A stretch of DNA of 64,000 nt, taken from positions 1,892,001 through 1,956,000 of the forward strand of contig NZ_CP064942.1 of the NCBI RefSeq assembly GCF_015679265.1, in the 5' to 3' direction. Position 1 is the stretch's first letter; every line of letters starts with the position of its first letter. The stretch comes from Pontivivens ytuae. Its GTDB lineage: Bacteria; Pseudomonadota; Alphaproteobacteria; Rhodobacterales; Rhodobacteraceae. A model generated the notes under the pieces. The model saw only the letters and a program-made list of their open reading frames with translations. It ran no database searches and had not been told where the DNA came from. Shown in pieces: positions 44,401 to 52,494 of this stretch. Both the position numbers and the translations under genes were made by a program.

Positions 44401-44792
44401 GCAAGGCGTCCATCGGCTACGATATGGTGACGCTCAACCACTATATGCTCCGCTCGGCCGAGAGCTTTCTGGTGAAGCGGGAGCGGGGTCGCATCAATCA
44501 TGTCGATCAGGATCAGGGCCTCGATTACTGGCGGTTCCGCAACTACGCAACGGAGACCGATACGCGGGCGGCGGAGTTCATGCGCCGCTGTGTGGCGCCG
44601 GAGCTTGCGAAGCTGAAGGGCGACCCGGTGCTGGGACGGCTGCATGACGAGGCCGTCGCCTGGCACAAGACCCGGATCGCGCATCTGCGCAGCCTGTCCG
44701 ACTACGCGACGCTGTATGAAGCGATAACCGATCCGGATCTCAAGGACGCGGTCTATGTGGCTGAGGCTCTGGAGGAGCTGGGCGACGGCTGA
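41439..44792 (+). CDS. Three-domain glycosyltransferase fusion: degenerate DXD domain plus two GT2_4 domains
   Basis: The 1117-residue protein has three parts. Residues 1-290 are similar to the preceding DXD glycosyltransferase, but the DXD site is replaced by MTPTE (residues 87-91). Residues about 308-650 are a GT2_4 domain (CMKNEGPFILEWVAHH, DVDEY near 402, SYLVKRERGRVNH). A proline- and glutamate-rich linker spans about 690-760. A second GT2_4 domain runs from about 778 to the end (AMRNEAPFILEWIAWH, DCDEF near 870, SFLVKRERGRINH). The two GT2_4 domains probably transfer two sugars or make a repeating linkage, while the first may only bind. The long frame upstream of 41439 is shadow. Confidence 0.85.
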   Translation: MTAPIVSYWTGGPLDYIAWASLVSAVRAGHRVTLWAHFPVPEVPEGVTLADANRVVDWSGTARANRSVVASRMRWELLSAFPGAVFMTPTELLLHPLEPDADGYLFGWEGPDHVGVDVVALAADSAELETLRRAAADPTPIPPWAPDELRTVLEAAAAEGDAVPAGQLPWGMFGATALTRVLQDSGAIARTRPAETFHPLPYAERSKLLERRRKIAELTTDQSVALPLFRAETLRAVNAGLAGLPRYWCPLGEALRKMDVNPRDRLPRGVRLHPKDDRWEPADAPLKPVAPVSVAEAAPAVEAEEPRTTIITCMKNEGPFILEWVAHHRAIGVTDFIVYTNDCTDGTVEMLDLLAEKGIITARYDNPWRNSTDNKAGDPQRAALWHAQTLPVMQDIDWIMPMDVDEYLTIHVGEGLLADLRAARPDADMVSVLWRLFGNDGQRCFEDGFVTERMRRAAPENCKKPFQAWGFKTLFRNDGAWGKFSVHRPRNIAEERSESLVWISGSGARMPPDYFKSGWRALRDQAGYALASLNHYAVRDAESYLVKRERGRVNHIDQDQGLAYWLRMNHNLVEDRAIDARLPATRAEYDRLLSDPEIAAQHEACVAAHKAKIAELHGRTDMAALYAAITAPLMEKLSRLTPHFGNRVFDAGPQALPQDVLDWVDAWDGTEPLPGELSDPVPLPPEEADADRLLPKGSDLRFPEMPRERPVQAPVVPEEQQTVEEEPEPEPQPAGRAPSGDPIWLGEADDRAFASLLARTQPRYPPLAPVASPLPSDNIVVVTAMRNEAPFILEWIAWHLVAGVRHFLVYSNDCTDPTPQILDRLAELGLVTHLENPFNRASGQKPQRGALNDAWTQPVVQESDWYLVVDCDEFVNVHVGDNTLQGLIAAMNHPDIVSMTWRLFGNHGIAAYEDRPVTEQFVRCAPQYLPRPRLGWGFKSMTRPSAPSNKIGVHRPLDLDPDAELRWVNGSGRRMPEKSMGNSTWFSRKASIGYDMVTLNHYMLRSAESFLVKRERGRINHVDQDQGLDYWRFRNYATETDTRAAEFMRRCVAPELAKLKGDPVLGRLHDEAVAWHKTRIAHLRSLSDYATLYEAITDPDLKDAVYVAEALEELGDG

Positions 44793-44900
44793 TGCGGTCG
44801 GGGACCGGTTTCCTGGTGCTTTCGATCGGGCTGCCAGGCGTGTATCGAGGAGCAGTCGGAGCGGCGTGGAGGCTCCAGTTTTACTCAGGAGGGCCCGAAG

Positions 44901-45623
44901 CTGCCGTCGATTGCCGTTTATAGCTGCTATTTCGGTGCGCATGAGCCCTTCAATCCGGGGTGCCTTGGCCCCGTACATCCAGATGTCGAGCGCATCGTAT
45001 TCACGGATGCGGCGGATCTGGAGGTGCCCGACGGCGTGCGATCAGTGCGGGTGGAGGCGAACGGCCTGCCGCCGGGGCGGTTGTCGCGTCGCTACAAGCT
45101 CGCGCCGCATTTGGCGCTCGATGACTACGACTGGACCATCTACCTCGACAACCGCGCGAAGCTGTCGGCGAATCCGCATGAGATCGTCGCGGATATGCAG
45201 GAGCGTGGTGGCGGTGCCTTTCTCGGCCTTTTCGCGCATCCGGAGCGGACCTGTGTGTATGAGGAAGCGCGGGTCGTCCGGCGCAAAAAGCCTGTGAACA
45301 AGAAGCGTCTGGACGAGCAGGTGGCGGTATATCGTTCGGCGGGAATGCCAGCCGATGTGGGGCTTTATGCCGGTACGTTCCTTGTGCGACCGCGCGCCGA
45401 CGCGCGGGCCGCTGCATTTGCCCTTCGATGGTACGAGGAGTTCCTGCTGCATTCGGAGCGGGACCAGCTCGGCCTTGCCTTCCTGAGCTGGCTCATGAAT
45501 GTAAAACCGTATCTCTTTGAAGGTCAGTTGACCGACAACCGGTTTTTCCGATGGCCGGTCATTTCCAACCGTGCGCGGAGGCAGTACCAAGCCTCCCAGA
45601 TGCCGATACAGACGAACGCCTGA
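44901..45623 (+). CDS. DUF616 (TOD1/MUCI70-like) glycosyltransferase with probable CTG start
   Basis: The conserved start is IAVYSCYFGAHEPFN followed by IVFTD, then RRYKLAPH, YDWTIYLDNRAKLS and DQLGLAFL, the DUF616 family pattern. No ATG, GTG or TTG lies in frame between the previous gene's stop (44790-44792, same frame) and a GTG at 45024, which would drop about 40 conserved residues. A CTG at 44901 has AGGAGGG (44887-44893) seven bases upstream and is the best start; ATT at 44910 is a weaker option. The 240-residue product is part of the glycan operon. Confidence 0.75.
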   Translation: MPSIAVYSCYFGAHEPFNPGCLGPVHPDVERIVFTDAADLEVPDGVRSVRVEANGLPPGRLSRRYKLAPHLALDDYDWTIYLDNRAKLSANPHEIVADMQERGGGAFLGLFAHPERTCVYEEARVVRRKKPVNKKRLDEQVAVYRSAGMPADVGLYAGTFLVRPRADARAAAFALRWYEEFLLHSERDQLGLAFLSWLMNVKPYLFEGQLTDNRFFRWPVISNRARRQYQASQMPIQTNA

Positions 45624-45625
45624 TC

Positions 45626-46339
45626 ATGTCCGAACAGACTTTTCGCCGCGCTGCTGGGCCTGACTATTTCAGGCTGTTGAAAGCCATGCATCTGACGCTG
45701 AAACCCGACCTCTACCTTGAGGTCGGGTCGCGCACGGGCAACTCGTTGGCGCTGGCGCAAGGTGATTTCATCGCGGTTGATCCGACCTTCGTATTGAAGC
45801 GGTTCGCGACCTTTCCGGGTCGGCAGGGGCACCTGTTCCAGATGCCGTCCGACGATTTCTTCGAGACCGAGTTTCTGGAGGGGATGGGGCGGAAGGTGGA
45901 CTTCGCCTTTCTCGACGGGATGCATCACTTCGAATTCCTGCTGCGCGACTTCATGAACACCGAGAAGCGCGCGGCGCCGGGTGCGACGGTGACGCTGCAT
46001 GATTGCTGTCCGTTCAATGCGAACATGACCGAGCGGGACAGAGCCAATGTCCGCGGCCGCGCGTGGACCGGCGATGTGTGGAAGGTGCTCGTGATCCTGC
46101 TGCGGCACCGGCCGGACCTGGAGATCGCGGTCTACGATGCGGCGCCGACCGGCATCGTCTCCATCACCGGGCTCGATCCGGAGAGCCGGACGCTCGACGC
46201 GGCATATGACGACCTGATGGCCGAGTTCATGGAGCTGCATATCGCATCGTTTGGGCCGGAACGGTTCTACGATCTCTTCGACTATGCCGACAGTGCGGCA
46301 TATATCGGCGCCGTCGCCGAAGGCGCGGTGGATGGCTGA
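45626..46339 (+). CDS. Class I SAM-dependent methyltransferase (Methyltransf_24-like)
   Basis: The 237-residue protein has the SAM-binding motif LYLEVGSRTGNSLALAQG near residues 30-47, IAVDPTF as motif II, DFAFLDGMHHFEFLLRDFMNTEKRAAPGATVTLHDCCP near 90-128. It fits small O-methyltransferases. It starts 3 bases after the DUF616 gene's stop and overlaps the next gene by 8 bases, so it is in the same operon. Confidence 0.82.
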   Translation: MSEQTFRRAAGPDYFRLLKAMHLTLKPDLYLEVGSRTGNSLALAQGDFIAVDPTFVLKRFATFPGRQGHLFQMPSDDFFETEFLEGMGRKVDFAFLDGMHHFEFLLRDFMNTEKRAAPGATVTLHDCCPFNANMTERDRANVRGRAWTGDVWKVLVILLRHRPDLEIAVYDAAPTGIVSITGLDPESRTLDAAYDDLMAEFMELHIASFGPERFYDLFDYADSAAYIGAVAEGAVDG

Positions 46340-47252
46340 TGAACCGCTATCCATCCGCCTCAAGATTGCGCCGACCAACATGGCCAGGGCGCAGCGATGG
46401 GGCGATTTCTTCTTTGCGCGCTCCCTCGGCGAGGCGCTGAAGGCCCGCGGTCATTCGGTCGAGATCGATGCGCGGGACCAGTGGTATGCGGATCGGACAC
46501 CCGGCGGCGTCGATCTGGTGCTGCGCGGCTTCGGCGGGTTCGAGCCGATCCCGGGCCGTGCGGCGCTGATGTGGATGATCTCGCACCCCGGCAATGTCCA
46601 GCTTGAGGAAATGAAGGCCTATCACCACGTCTTCACGGCGGCGGGCGGTGGTCTGCGGCGATTGCGGATCGCGCTGGGCCGTGGCCGTATCTCCCACCTC
46701 TTTCAGGCGACGGATCCCCAGATCATGCGGCCGCGCGACGTGCCGGTCGATGGCAGCATGCTGTTCGTGGGCATCAACCGGCGGGGCGGGCGGCCGGCAC
46801 TCGCGATGGCGGAGCGCTGCGGCTACGAGGTGGCGCTCTGGGGCAACGGCTGGGAGGAGCATCCCAACTTTTCGCGCTTCGCACGGGGCAGCTTCATCCC
46901 GAACGAGGAGCTGGGAGCTTACTACTCCGCGGCAGGGGTGGTTCTGAACGACCACTGGCGCGACATGCGACTGAACGGTCTGATCTCGAACCGTGTATTC
47001 GACGTGCTGGCCTGCGGCGCGCCGCTGCTGTCGGACAAGGTGCGCGGCCTGCCCGCTGACCTGGCGGAGTGGATCTACACCTTCGACGACGAGGCGAGCT
47101 TTCGGGAAGGGGCGAAGGCGGCGCTGGCGGAGGGGCCGGAGCGGCGGGCGGAGCGTCGCGCCTTTGCCGAGGTGGTGCGGCGGGAGCATTCCTTCCACGC
47201 CCGTGCTGCGTCGATCGAGGCACAGGGGCGGAGGGTGCTGGCCGAGCTCTAG
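46332..47252 (+). CDS. Glycosyltransferase (Glyco_trans_1_2-like)
   Basis: The 306-residue protein has a C-terminal GT-B half with FVGINRRGGRPALAMAERCGYEVALWGNGWEEHPNF, IPNEELGAYYSAAGVVLNDHWRDMRLNGLISNRVFDVLACGAPLLSDKVRGL, typical of the DUF3880/Glyco_trans_1_2 family in surface glycan loci. The N-terminal half is divergent. The ATG at 46332 lies inside the methyltransferase stop region. It is the last gene of the rightward unit and meets leftward methyltransferase genes. Confidence 0.8.
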   Translation: MADEPLSIRLKIAPTNMARAQRWGDFFFARSLGEALKARGHSVEIDARDQWYADRTPGGVDLVLRGFGGFEPIPGRAALMWMISHPGNVQLEEMKAYHHVFTAAGGGLRRLRIALGRGRISHLFQATDPQIMRPRDVPVDGSMLFVGINRRGGRPALAMAERCGYEVALWGNGWEEHPNFSRFARGSFIPNEELGAYYSAAGVVLNDHWRDMRLNGLISNRVFDVLACGAPLLSDKVRGLPADLAEWIYTFDDEASFREGAKAALAEGPERRAERRAFAEVVRREHSFHARAASIEAQGRRVLAEL

Positions 47253-47255
47253 TGC

Positions 47256-47945
47256 TCAGCGCTTGTGAATGACCGCCACCTGGTCGCGCCGGGCCTTCTG
47301 ATATCGTGCCTGGAAGACGAAACAGCCGGAGATGTCCGGTATCAGAGCGTTGAAGGCATCGGCAACGGCCGGATCGGAATGCTCGAACGTCCGTTTGTGC
47401 AGCCAGCTCTGGAACAGGGCTGCGGTCTTGGTGATCCCCGGCTTCTCATAGGGCGCGGGCTGCCAGCGCAGATCCTCGATAATGTAGAGGCCGCCGGATG
47501 GCAGACGCGGGAACAGTTCGAGAAAGGCGTTCTGCTGGTGGTGGGAGGCGTGGGACGCATCGTCCACGATGATGTCGGGCGCGCCGATCTGCTGTGCTGC
47601 CGCGGCGATGTTGACCCGCTCGTCCATGTCGCATTGCACAAAGCGGAACCGCTCATGCTCGAACCACGAGAAGTCGGAGATATCGAGGCCGACGATCTGT
47701 GCCTTCGGGAAGTAGTCGAGCCACATGCGGATGGAGGGAAGGTCCGTCGTCTCGCGGCTGGCCGGCTTGCCATGTTCGGGCCCGCCGATGAGCAGGCCCA
47801 TTTCGAGAAACGTGATCTCCTGCCCGCGGAAGGGCGAGAAGAGCATGTGGTAGAGCTCGGTATAGCGGTGCTTTCGCGAACCCTTGTCGGAGCCGTACTG
47901 GTCGGCGAGGTCGGTGAGGTTCGGGCCGTGTGAAAGATCGCTCAC
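47256..47945 (-). CDS. Class I SAM-dependent methyltransferase (TylF/macrocin-type)
   Basis: The 229-residue protein starts with GPNLTDLADQYGSDKGSRKHRYTELYHMLFSPFRGQ, a hallmark of methyltransferases found in sugar O-methylation clusters. It has FLEMGLLIGG as SAM motif, VGLDISDF, and IIVDDASHASHHQQNAFLELFPRLPSGGLYIIEDL. GTG at 47945 overlaps the stop of the upstream gene (GTGA), so the two are coupled. Confidence 0.83.
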   Translation of the reverse strand: MSDLSHGPNLTDLADQYGSDKGSRKHRYTELYHMLFSPFRGQEITFLEMGLLIGGPEHGKPASRETTDLPSIRMWLDYFPKAQIVGLDISDFSWFEHERFRFVQCDMDERVNIAAAAQQIGAPDIIVDDASHASHHQQNAFLELFPRLPSGGLYIIEDLRWQPAPYEKPGITKTAALFQSWLHKRTFEHSDPAVADAFNALIPDISGCFVFQARYQKARRDQVAVIHKR

Positions 47946-48685
47946 GCCTTGGCTCCTTCGTGACGGGTCCAGCGGTGCGCGTAGTCGCCCTGGGACGTGT
48001 TGGTGATGCGTTCGACCGATACGGCGTCGGCCGTGCGGCTCACGGCGTAGTAGAGATACCACCGCCCCGCCATCCCGCGACCGCGGAAACGGCTGCCGCC
48101 CTTGCCCGTGTCGGTGACCTCGCGCATCGGCAGGCCGGGGCCGACCGGTATCGCGGCGCAGCGATGAACGGTGCAGCCGCGCGCGTCCTTCCAGTAGCGC
48201 CAGACGAGCTCTGGACTGAACTGATAGAAACCGTGCCCCGGCCAGCCGGTCATCCCGTTGATCGAGATGAAGAGCCCGCCCTCGGCCAGCATGTGGAACA
48301 CGTTGTCGAGCGCTTGAGGGGTGTTGAAGACGTGCTCGATGGTGCCGCCGTCGAGGATGAAGTCGAACGCGCCGCGCAGCTTCTCAGGCACCGGGTCGTT
48401 CAGGTCGTGGGTGATGTCCGCCCCCTCGAAGTCGGAGTAGTCCATCACCCGCATCGGGGGCGCGCCGATTGCCTCAAGAAATCCGTCGGCGTAGCCATCG
48501 GGCCGGCGCATCGCGGCGACGCTGGTCGGCAGCCGCTTTGCCCGAAGTGCATAGCGGAGCAATCGGGACGGGCGCCCCTCACGGATCGCGAGCGACTGGC
48601 GGCCGAGCATCAGACCCCGTGTCCGGCCGGTGAGCAGATCCGAATTCTCGATCAATGCGCGCCCGAACTGTAGATCGATGCCCAT
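47942..48685 (-). CDS. SAM-dependent methyltransferase-like protein
   Basis: The 247-residue protein resembles methyltransferase domain proteins: ADITHDLNDPVPEKLRGAFDFILDGGTIEHVFNTPQALDNVFHMLAEGGLFISINGMTGWPGHGFYQFSPELVWRYWKD. The usual glycine-rich SAM motif is poor, so activity is uncertain. It precedes the TylF-like gene (4-base overlap) and is divergent from the phosphomannomutase gene. Confidence 0.72.
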   Translation of the reverse strand: MGIDLQFGRALIENSDLLTGRTRGLMLGRQSLAIREGRPSRLLRYALRAKRLPTSVAAMRRPDGYADGFLEAIGAPPMRVMDYSDFEGADITHDLNDPVPEKLRGAFDFILDGGTIEHVFNTPQALDNVFHMLAEGGLFISINGMTGWPGHGFYQFSPELVWRYWKDARGCTVHRCAAIPVGPGLPMREVTDTGKGGSRFRGRGMAGRWYLYYAVSRTADAVSVERITNTSQGDYAHRWTRHEGAKA

Positions 48686-48852
48686 GAAGCCGTGTGTCTC
48701 CTCGTATCGTGACGCAGAGACTGATCATGCCGCCTTGGCGTGGTCAAGCGGGCGGCCGGCGGTGGCTACCAAAGGTGTGATGCTCTTGTCCTCCGCAGGC
48801 AAACATGCTGCCCTCGCGGGACGTATAGATCCCCAACATATGGACCAGCGTG

Positions 48853-50214
48853 ATGACGACCCTGACCTGCTTCAAGGCTTATGACATCCGCGGACGGCTG
48901 GGCGACACGCTCGATGCGCGGATCGTGGAGGCCGTGGGGCGGGGGTTCGCGCGGGCGCGGGGTGCGAAGCGCGTGGTGGTCGGCCGGGACGTGCGCGCCT
49001 CGTCGGAGGAGCTGTGCGCGGCACTCGCTCGCGGCCTGATCGCCGAGGGGTGCGAGGTGATGGACCTCGGACTTTGCGGGACTGAGGAGGTCTATTTCGC
49101 CACCGATCATCTGGGCGTGGATGGCGGGCTGTGCGTCACCGCCTCCCACAACCCAATCGACTATAACGGGGTGAAGCTGGTGAAGACCGGGGCGCGGCCG
49201 CTGTCGCCGGAGGAGCTCGACGCCGTGCGGGTTGCAGCGGAGGGGGCGCTTGATGAACCGCCCGCCGCGGATGTGGTCGCCACGCCGGTCGACGCCCGAC
49301 CCGCTTACGTGGAGCGGGTAGTGAGCTTCGTCGATCCCGCGGCGCTGCGGCCGCTGCGGGTGCTGGTGAACGCCGGAAACGGCGCGGCCGGCCCGACCTT
49401 TGACGCGATTGCCGAGGTGCTGGGCCGTGCGGGGGCTCCTGCGGAGTTCGTGCGGATGCACCATGCGCCCGATCCGACTTTCCCGAACGGGATACCCAAC
49501 CCCCTGCTGCCGGAGAACCAGCCGGTCACGGGCGATGCGGTCGTACGGGAAGGGTGCGATCTGGGCCTTGCCTGGGACGGGGATTTCGACCGCTGCTTCT
49601 TCTTCGATCACGAGGGGCGGTTCATTCCGGGCGAGTATATGGTGGGGCTGCTCGCTGCCGCCTTCCTCGCCGATCATCCGGGGGCGAAGATCGTGCATGA
49701 CCCGCGGGTGACGTGGAACACGATCGACCTCGTGAAGGAGCTCGGCGGGGAGCCTGTGCAGGCGCGGACGGGGCATGCCTTCCTGAAGGCCGCAATGCGC
49801 GAGGCGGACGCGGTCTATGGCGGCGAGATGTCGGCGCATCACTACTTCCGCGACTTCATGTATTGCGACAGCGGGATGATCCCGGCGCTGCTGGTGATTG
49901 CCCATGTCTCGGCCACCGGCCGCTCGCTGGCCGATCTGGTGGCGTCGCGGCGTGCGGCATTTCCGTCGTCGGGTGAGATCAACTTCCGGGTCGAGGATGC
50001 GGATGCGGCGACGGCCCGCGTGCTCGACCGTTTCGCGCCGGAGGCGGCGCGGCGCGACGATACCGATGGGGTCAGCCTCGAATTCGCCGACTGGCGCTTC
50101 AACCTGCGGCGCTCGAATACGGAGCCGCTGTTGCGCCTGAACGTGGAGACGCGGGGCGACGCGGCGCTGCTCGACCGGCAGGTGCAGACGCTGACGGCGT
50201 TGATCGAGGGCTGA
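48853..50214 (+). CDS. manB: Phosphomannomutase/phosphoglucomutase
   Basis: The 453-residue enzyme interconverts hexose 6- and 1-phosphates for sugar nucleotide synthesis. It has FKAYDIRGRLGD at the start, the phosphoserine loop VTASHNPIDYNGVKLV, the metal loop GDFDRCFFFD and the sugar-binding GGEMSAHHYFRDF. The last domain has RRSNTEPLLRLNVE. The ATG at 48853 is chosen over the overlapping GTG at 48850. It feeds the adjoining glycan genes. Confidence 0.93.
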   Translation: MTTLTCFKAYDIRGRLGDTLDARIVEAVGRGFARARGAKRVVVGRDVRASSEELCAALARGLIAEGCEVMDLGLCGTEEVYFATDHLGVDGGLCVTASHNPIDYNGVKLVKTGARPLSPEELDAVRVAAEGALDEPPAADVVATPVDARPAYVERVVSFVDPAALRPLRVLVNAGNGAAGPTFDAIAEVLGRAGAPAEFVRMHHAPDPTFPNGIPNPLLPENQPVTGDAVVREGCDLGLAWDGDFDRCFFFDHEGRFIPGEYMVGLLAAAFLADHPGAKIVHDPRVTWNTIDLVKELGGEPVQARTGHAFLKAAMREADAVYGGEMSAHHYFRDFMYCDSGMIPALLVIAHVSATGRSLADLVASRRAAFPSSGEINFRVEDADAATARVLDRFAPEAARRDDTDGVSLEFADWRFNLRRSNTEPLLRLNVETRGDAALLDRQVQTLTALIEG

Positions 50215-50256
50215 TCGCGGCGCGTGCCGGGCTATGTGGCGCGCAGGAGGTCCGCG

Positions 50257-51237
50257 ATGCCCATCCTGCGTTCGATCCACCGTGTTGCCCTGCGCGTCGA
50301 AAAGCTGTTCGAGCGCGTGCTGCTGCGTCGCAGCCGCCCGCCGCTCTTCGAGGCCTATCGCGGCTATGCGAAGCCCGAGACGCTGGTGGTGCGGGGGCGG
50401 GTGCTGACGGGCCTGCGCCGCGGGACGCCGCGGGAGCAGCAATCGACCTTCACCAATTTCCGGCAGATGCTCGCACTGTTCCTGACCGACGAGGTCGCGG
50501 GCGTGGAGGTCGTGGCCCAGGGCCGGAGCGTTCGGAGCGACGAGGAAGGCTACGTGACGCTGGAGCTGCCGCGGGGCAACGCTCCGCCCGGTTGGCAGCA
50601 TGTCTCCGTGAGCCTGCCCGACGCGGTGGATGTGACGGTCGGGGCGCCGGTGCTGATCCCGTCGGCGGAGGCGGCGTTCGGCGTGATCTCCGACATCGAC
50701 GACACGATGATGCGGACGGGGGCGTGGAACGGCGCCCGCAACCTCTGGACCTCGCTGACCGGGAATGCCGCGACGCGGGAGGTCTTTCCGGATGCGGTGG
50801 CGCTGATGGAGCGGCTGCATGACGGGCGCAACCCGGTCTTCTACGTCTCGTCGAGCCCGTGGAACCTGCACGGCTTCCTCGACGAGGTGCTGTTCCAGCG
50901 AGCTGGGCTAGTGGCCGGGCCGGTCTTCCTGCGCGATTACGGCCTGTCCGAGACGCAGTTCGTGACGGGCACCCATGGCAGCCACAAGGGGGCGGCGATC
51001 GACCGGATCATGGCGGCGAACCCGGAGCTGGGCTTCGTGCTGATCGGCGATACGGGCCAGCATGATGCGGAGGTCTATGCGGCCGCGATGAAGCGGCGTC
51101 CGGGCCGCGTGCAGCGCGTCATCCTGCGGGGGACGGTGGCGCGGCGGGATGCGTCGGCGGAGCAGGCGCTGGAGGACCTGCGGTCGGCCGGGATCCCGGC
51201 CGACGTGGTCGCCGACTACGGAGCGCTGGAGCTTTAG
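50257..51237 (+). CDS. App1/DUF2183 phosphatidate phosphatase-like protein
   Basis: The 326-residue protein has a HAD-like DUF2183 domain with the double-aspartate motif GVISDIDDTMM near residue 148, then PVFYVSSSPWNLHGFLDEVLF and FVLIGDTGQHDAEVY. Yeast App1 is a phosphatidate phosphatase; bacterial homologues are uncharacterised. The ATG at 50257 has AGGAGG six bases upstream, so the GTG at 50224 is rejected. It lies 42 bases after manB. Confidence 0.83.
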   Translation: MPILRSIHRVALRVEKLFERVLLRRSRPPLFEAYRGYAKPETLVVRGRVLTGLRRGTPREQQSTFTNFRQMLALFLTDEVAGVEVVAQGRSVRSDEEGYVTLELPRGNAPPGWQHVSVSLPDAVDVTVGAPVLIPSAEAAFGVISDIDDTMMRTGAWNGARNLWTSLTGNAATREVFPDAVALMERLHDGRNPVFYVSSSPWNLHGFLDEVLFQRAGLVAGPVFLRDYGLSETQFVTGTHGSHKGAAIDRIMAANPELGFVLIGDTGQHDAEVYAAAMKRRPGRVQRVILRGTVARRDASAEQALEDLRSAGIPADVVADYGALEL

Positions 51238-51240
51238 CGC

Positions 51241-52494
51241 TCAGAGCAGGAAGGCGTCTGCGTCGACGAACTCTGCGACCGGCTCATCCACGTGATGCGG
51301 CGTCAGGTCCTGGGAGAGGGCGAGGCGTGCCTCCGGCAGCTCCAGCATGAGAACCTCCTCCGCCACGAGAACCGGGGTGTCCATCTGCGGGCCCTCGTTG
51401 AAGCGGAACTCGTCGGCGCCCAGCGTGTCGAGGTCCAGCTTCACGACCGAGAGACCACTGTCGGCCTGGCCAGCGGTGACGAGCAGCGCCTCGCCCGCGG
51501 TCTCACCGGCCAGCAGTTCGAGGCCGGAGACGTCGTGGAGCGCTACCTCCGCGCTGTCCTCCACGGTCGCGATCTCGTTCAGCGTGCCCTCCTGATCGAG
51601 GGCGAAGATGGTGGCGCCGCGGTCCGCGCCACCGGCGGCGATCAGCGTGACGCCGTCGATGGTGGCCGAGGCGATGGTATCCACGCCGCCGAAACGGGTC
51701 ATCATGTTGTCGAAGATGTGGTCCGTGATGCTCAGCGTGCCGTCGGCCCCGATGGCGAAGACGGTGAGGGAGGAGGAGGCGGAGGCCCCGACGACGAGGT
51801 AGTCCTGATCCGGCGTCTCCACGATCTCCAGAGCGGAAACCTGGTAGTGACCGAAATCGCCGCCCGGTAGGTGATGCTCGACGGCGACGGGCGCGCCGCC
51901 CTCATCGAGGCGGAAGACGGCGAGGCCGCTGTCCCGGCCGCCACCGGCGAAGACCAGCGTCTCGGTGCCCGTGTCGTGGATGGCGAGGGCGCGGACATCG
52001 TCGATGGGCAGCGCGTCGTCATCGGCGACGGCAACCACGTCGGTGGCGGCACCGGTTGCGTCGAGCGTGGCGACGGAGAAGCCCTCGCTGCCAATGTTGG
52101 CCCACGCGATGACGGTCTCGCCGCCGGTGGTGGCTGCGTCGAGCGCCTCGATCCGGCCGCCGGTCACGCTGCTCGCCACCATCACGTCGGTGGTGAGGCT
52201 GTCGAGGCCGATGCGGATCAGGTCGTCGCCCTGGCGGGTCATCGCGATGGCGGTGCCGTCGTCGAGGGACACGAGACCTGACAGGCCCTCGTGCTGACCC
52301 CGCTCGACGCTGAGACCGGAGGTCAGAAGACCGGCGGTCGAGAGCGAGAAAGTCGCGAGCGCATCCTCACCGGCGACGGTGGCGGTGATCGTCCAGCCGA
52401 CACCGGCCTCGGTGACCTGAAACCCGCTGAGACCCGCAAGAAGGCTGTCCTCCGTGTCGAACACGGAAGCGACGACCGTAACACCCGGCTGCAT
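51241..52494 (-). CDS. Beta-propeller-like protein of unknown function
   Basis: The 417-residue acidic protein has repeated blades of about 45 residues with the pattern GGxDxGxxIFxLDxxGTL (for example GGADRGATIFALDQEGTLNE and ASASSSLTVFAIGADGTLS). The blades resemble those N-terminal to RTX repeats in rhodobacterial secreted proteins, but no RTX nonapeptide is present. There is no N-terminal signal peptide. The C-terminus FVDADAFLL could be a type I secretion signal. I do not recognise a named family. Confidence 0.6.
   Translation of the reverse strand: MQPGVTVVASVFDTEDSLLAGLSGFQVTEAGVGWTITATVAGEDALATFSLSTAGLLTSGLSVERGQHEGLSGLVSLDDGTAIAMTRQGDDLIRIGLDSLTTDVMVASSVTGGRIEALDAATTGGETVIAWANIGSEGFSVATLDATGAATDVVAVADDDALPIDDVRALAIHDTGTETLVFAGGGRDSGLAVFRLDEGGAPVAVEHHLPGGDFGHYQVSALEIVETPDQDYLVVGASASSSLTVFAIGADGTLSITDHIFDNMMTRFGGVDTIASATIDGVTLIAAGGADRGATIFALDQEGTLNEIATVEDSAEVALHDVSGLELLAGETAGEALLVTAGQADSGLSVVKLDLDTLGADEFRFNEGPQMDTPVLVAEEVLMLELPEARLALSQDLTPHHVDEPVAEFVDADAFLL

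Noticed and set aside
43653-44978. 441-codon open frame antisense to the glycosyltransferase fusion
   Set aside because: The sense frame has complete GT2_4 signatures; the antisense frame has none.
48686-48852. Small ORF between the methyltransferase and phosphomannomutase genes
   Set aside because: No ribosome binding site or domain; composition does not resemble a protein, so treated as the divergent promoter region.
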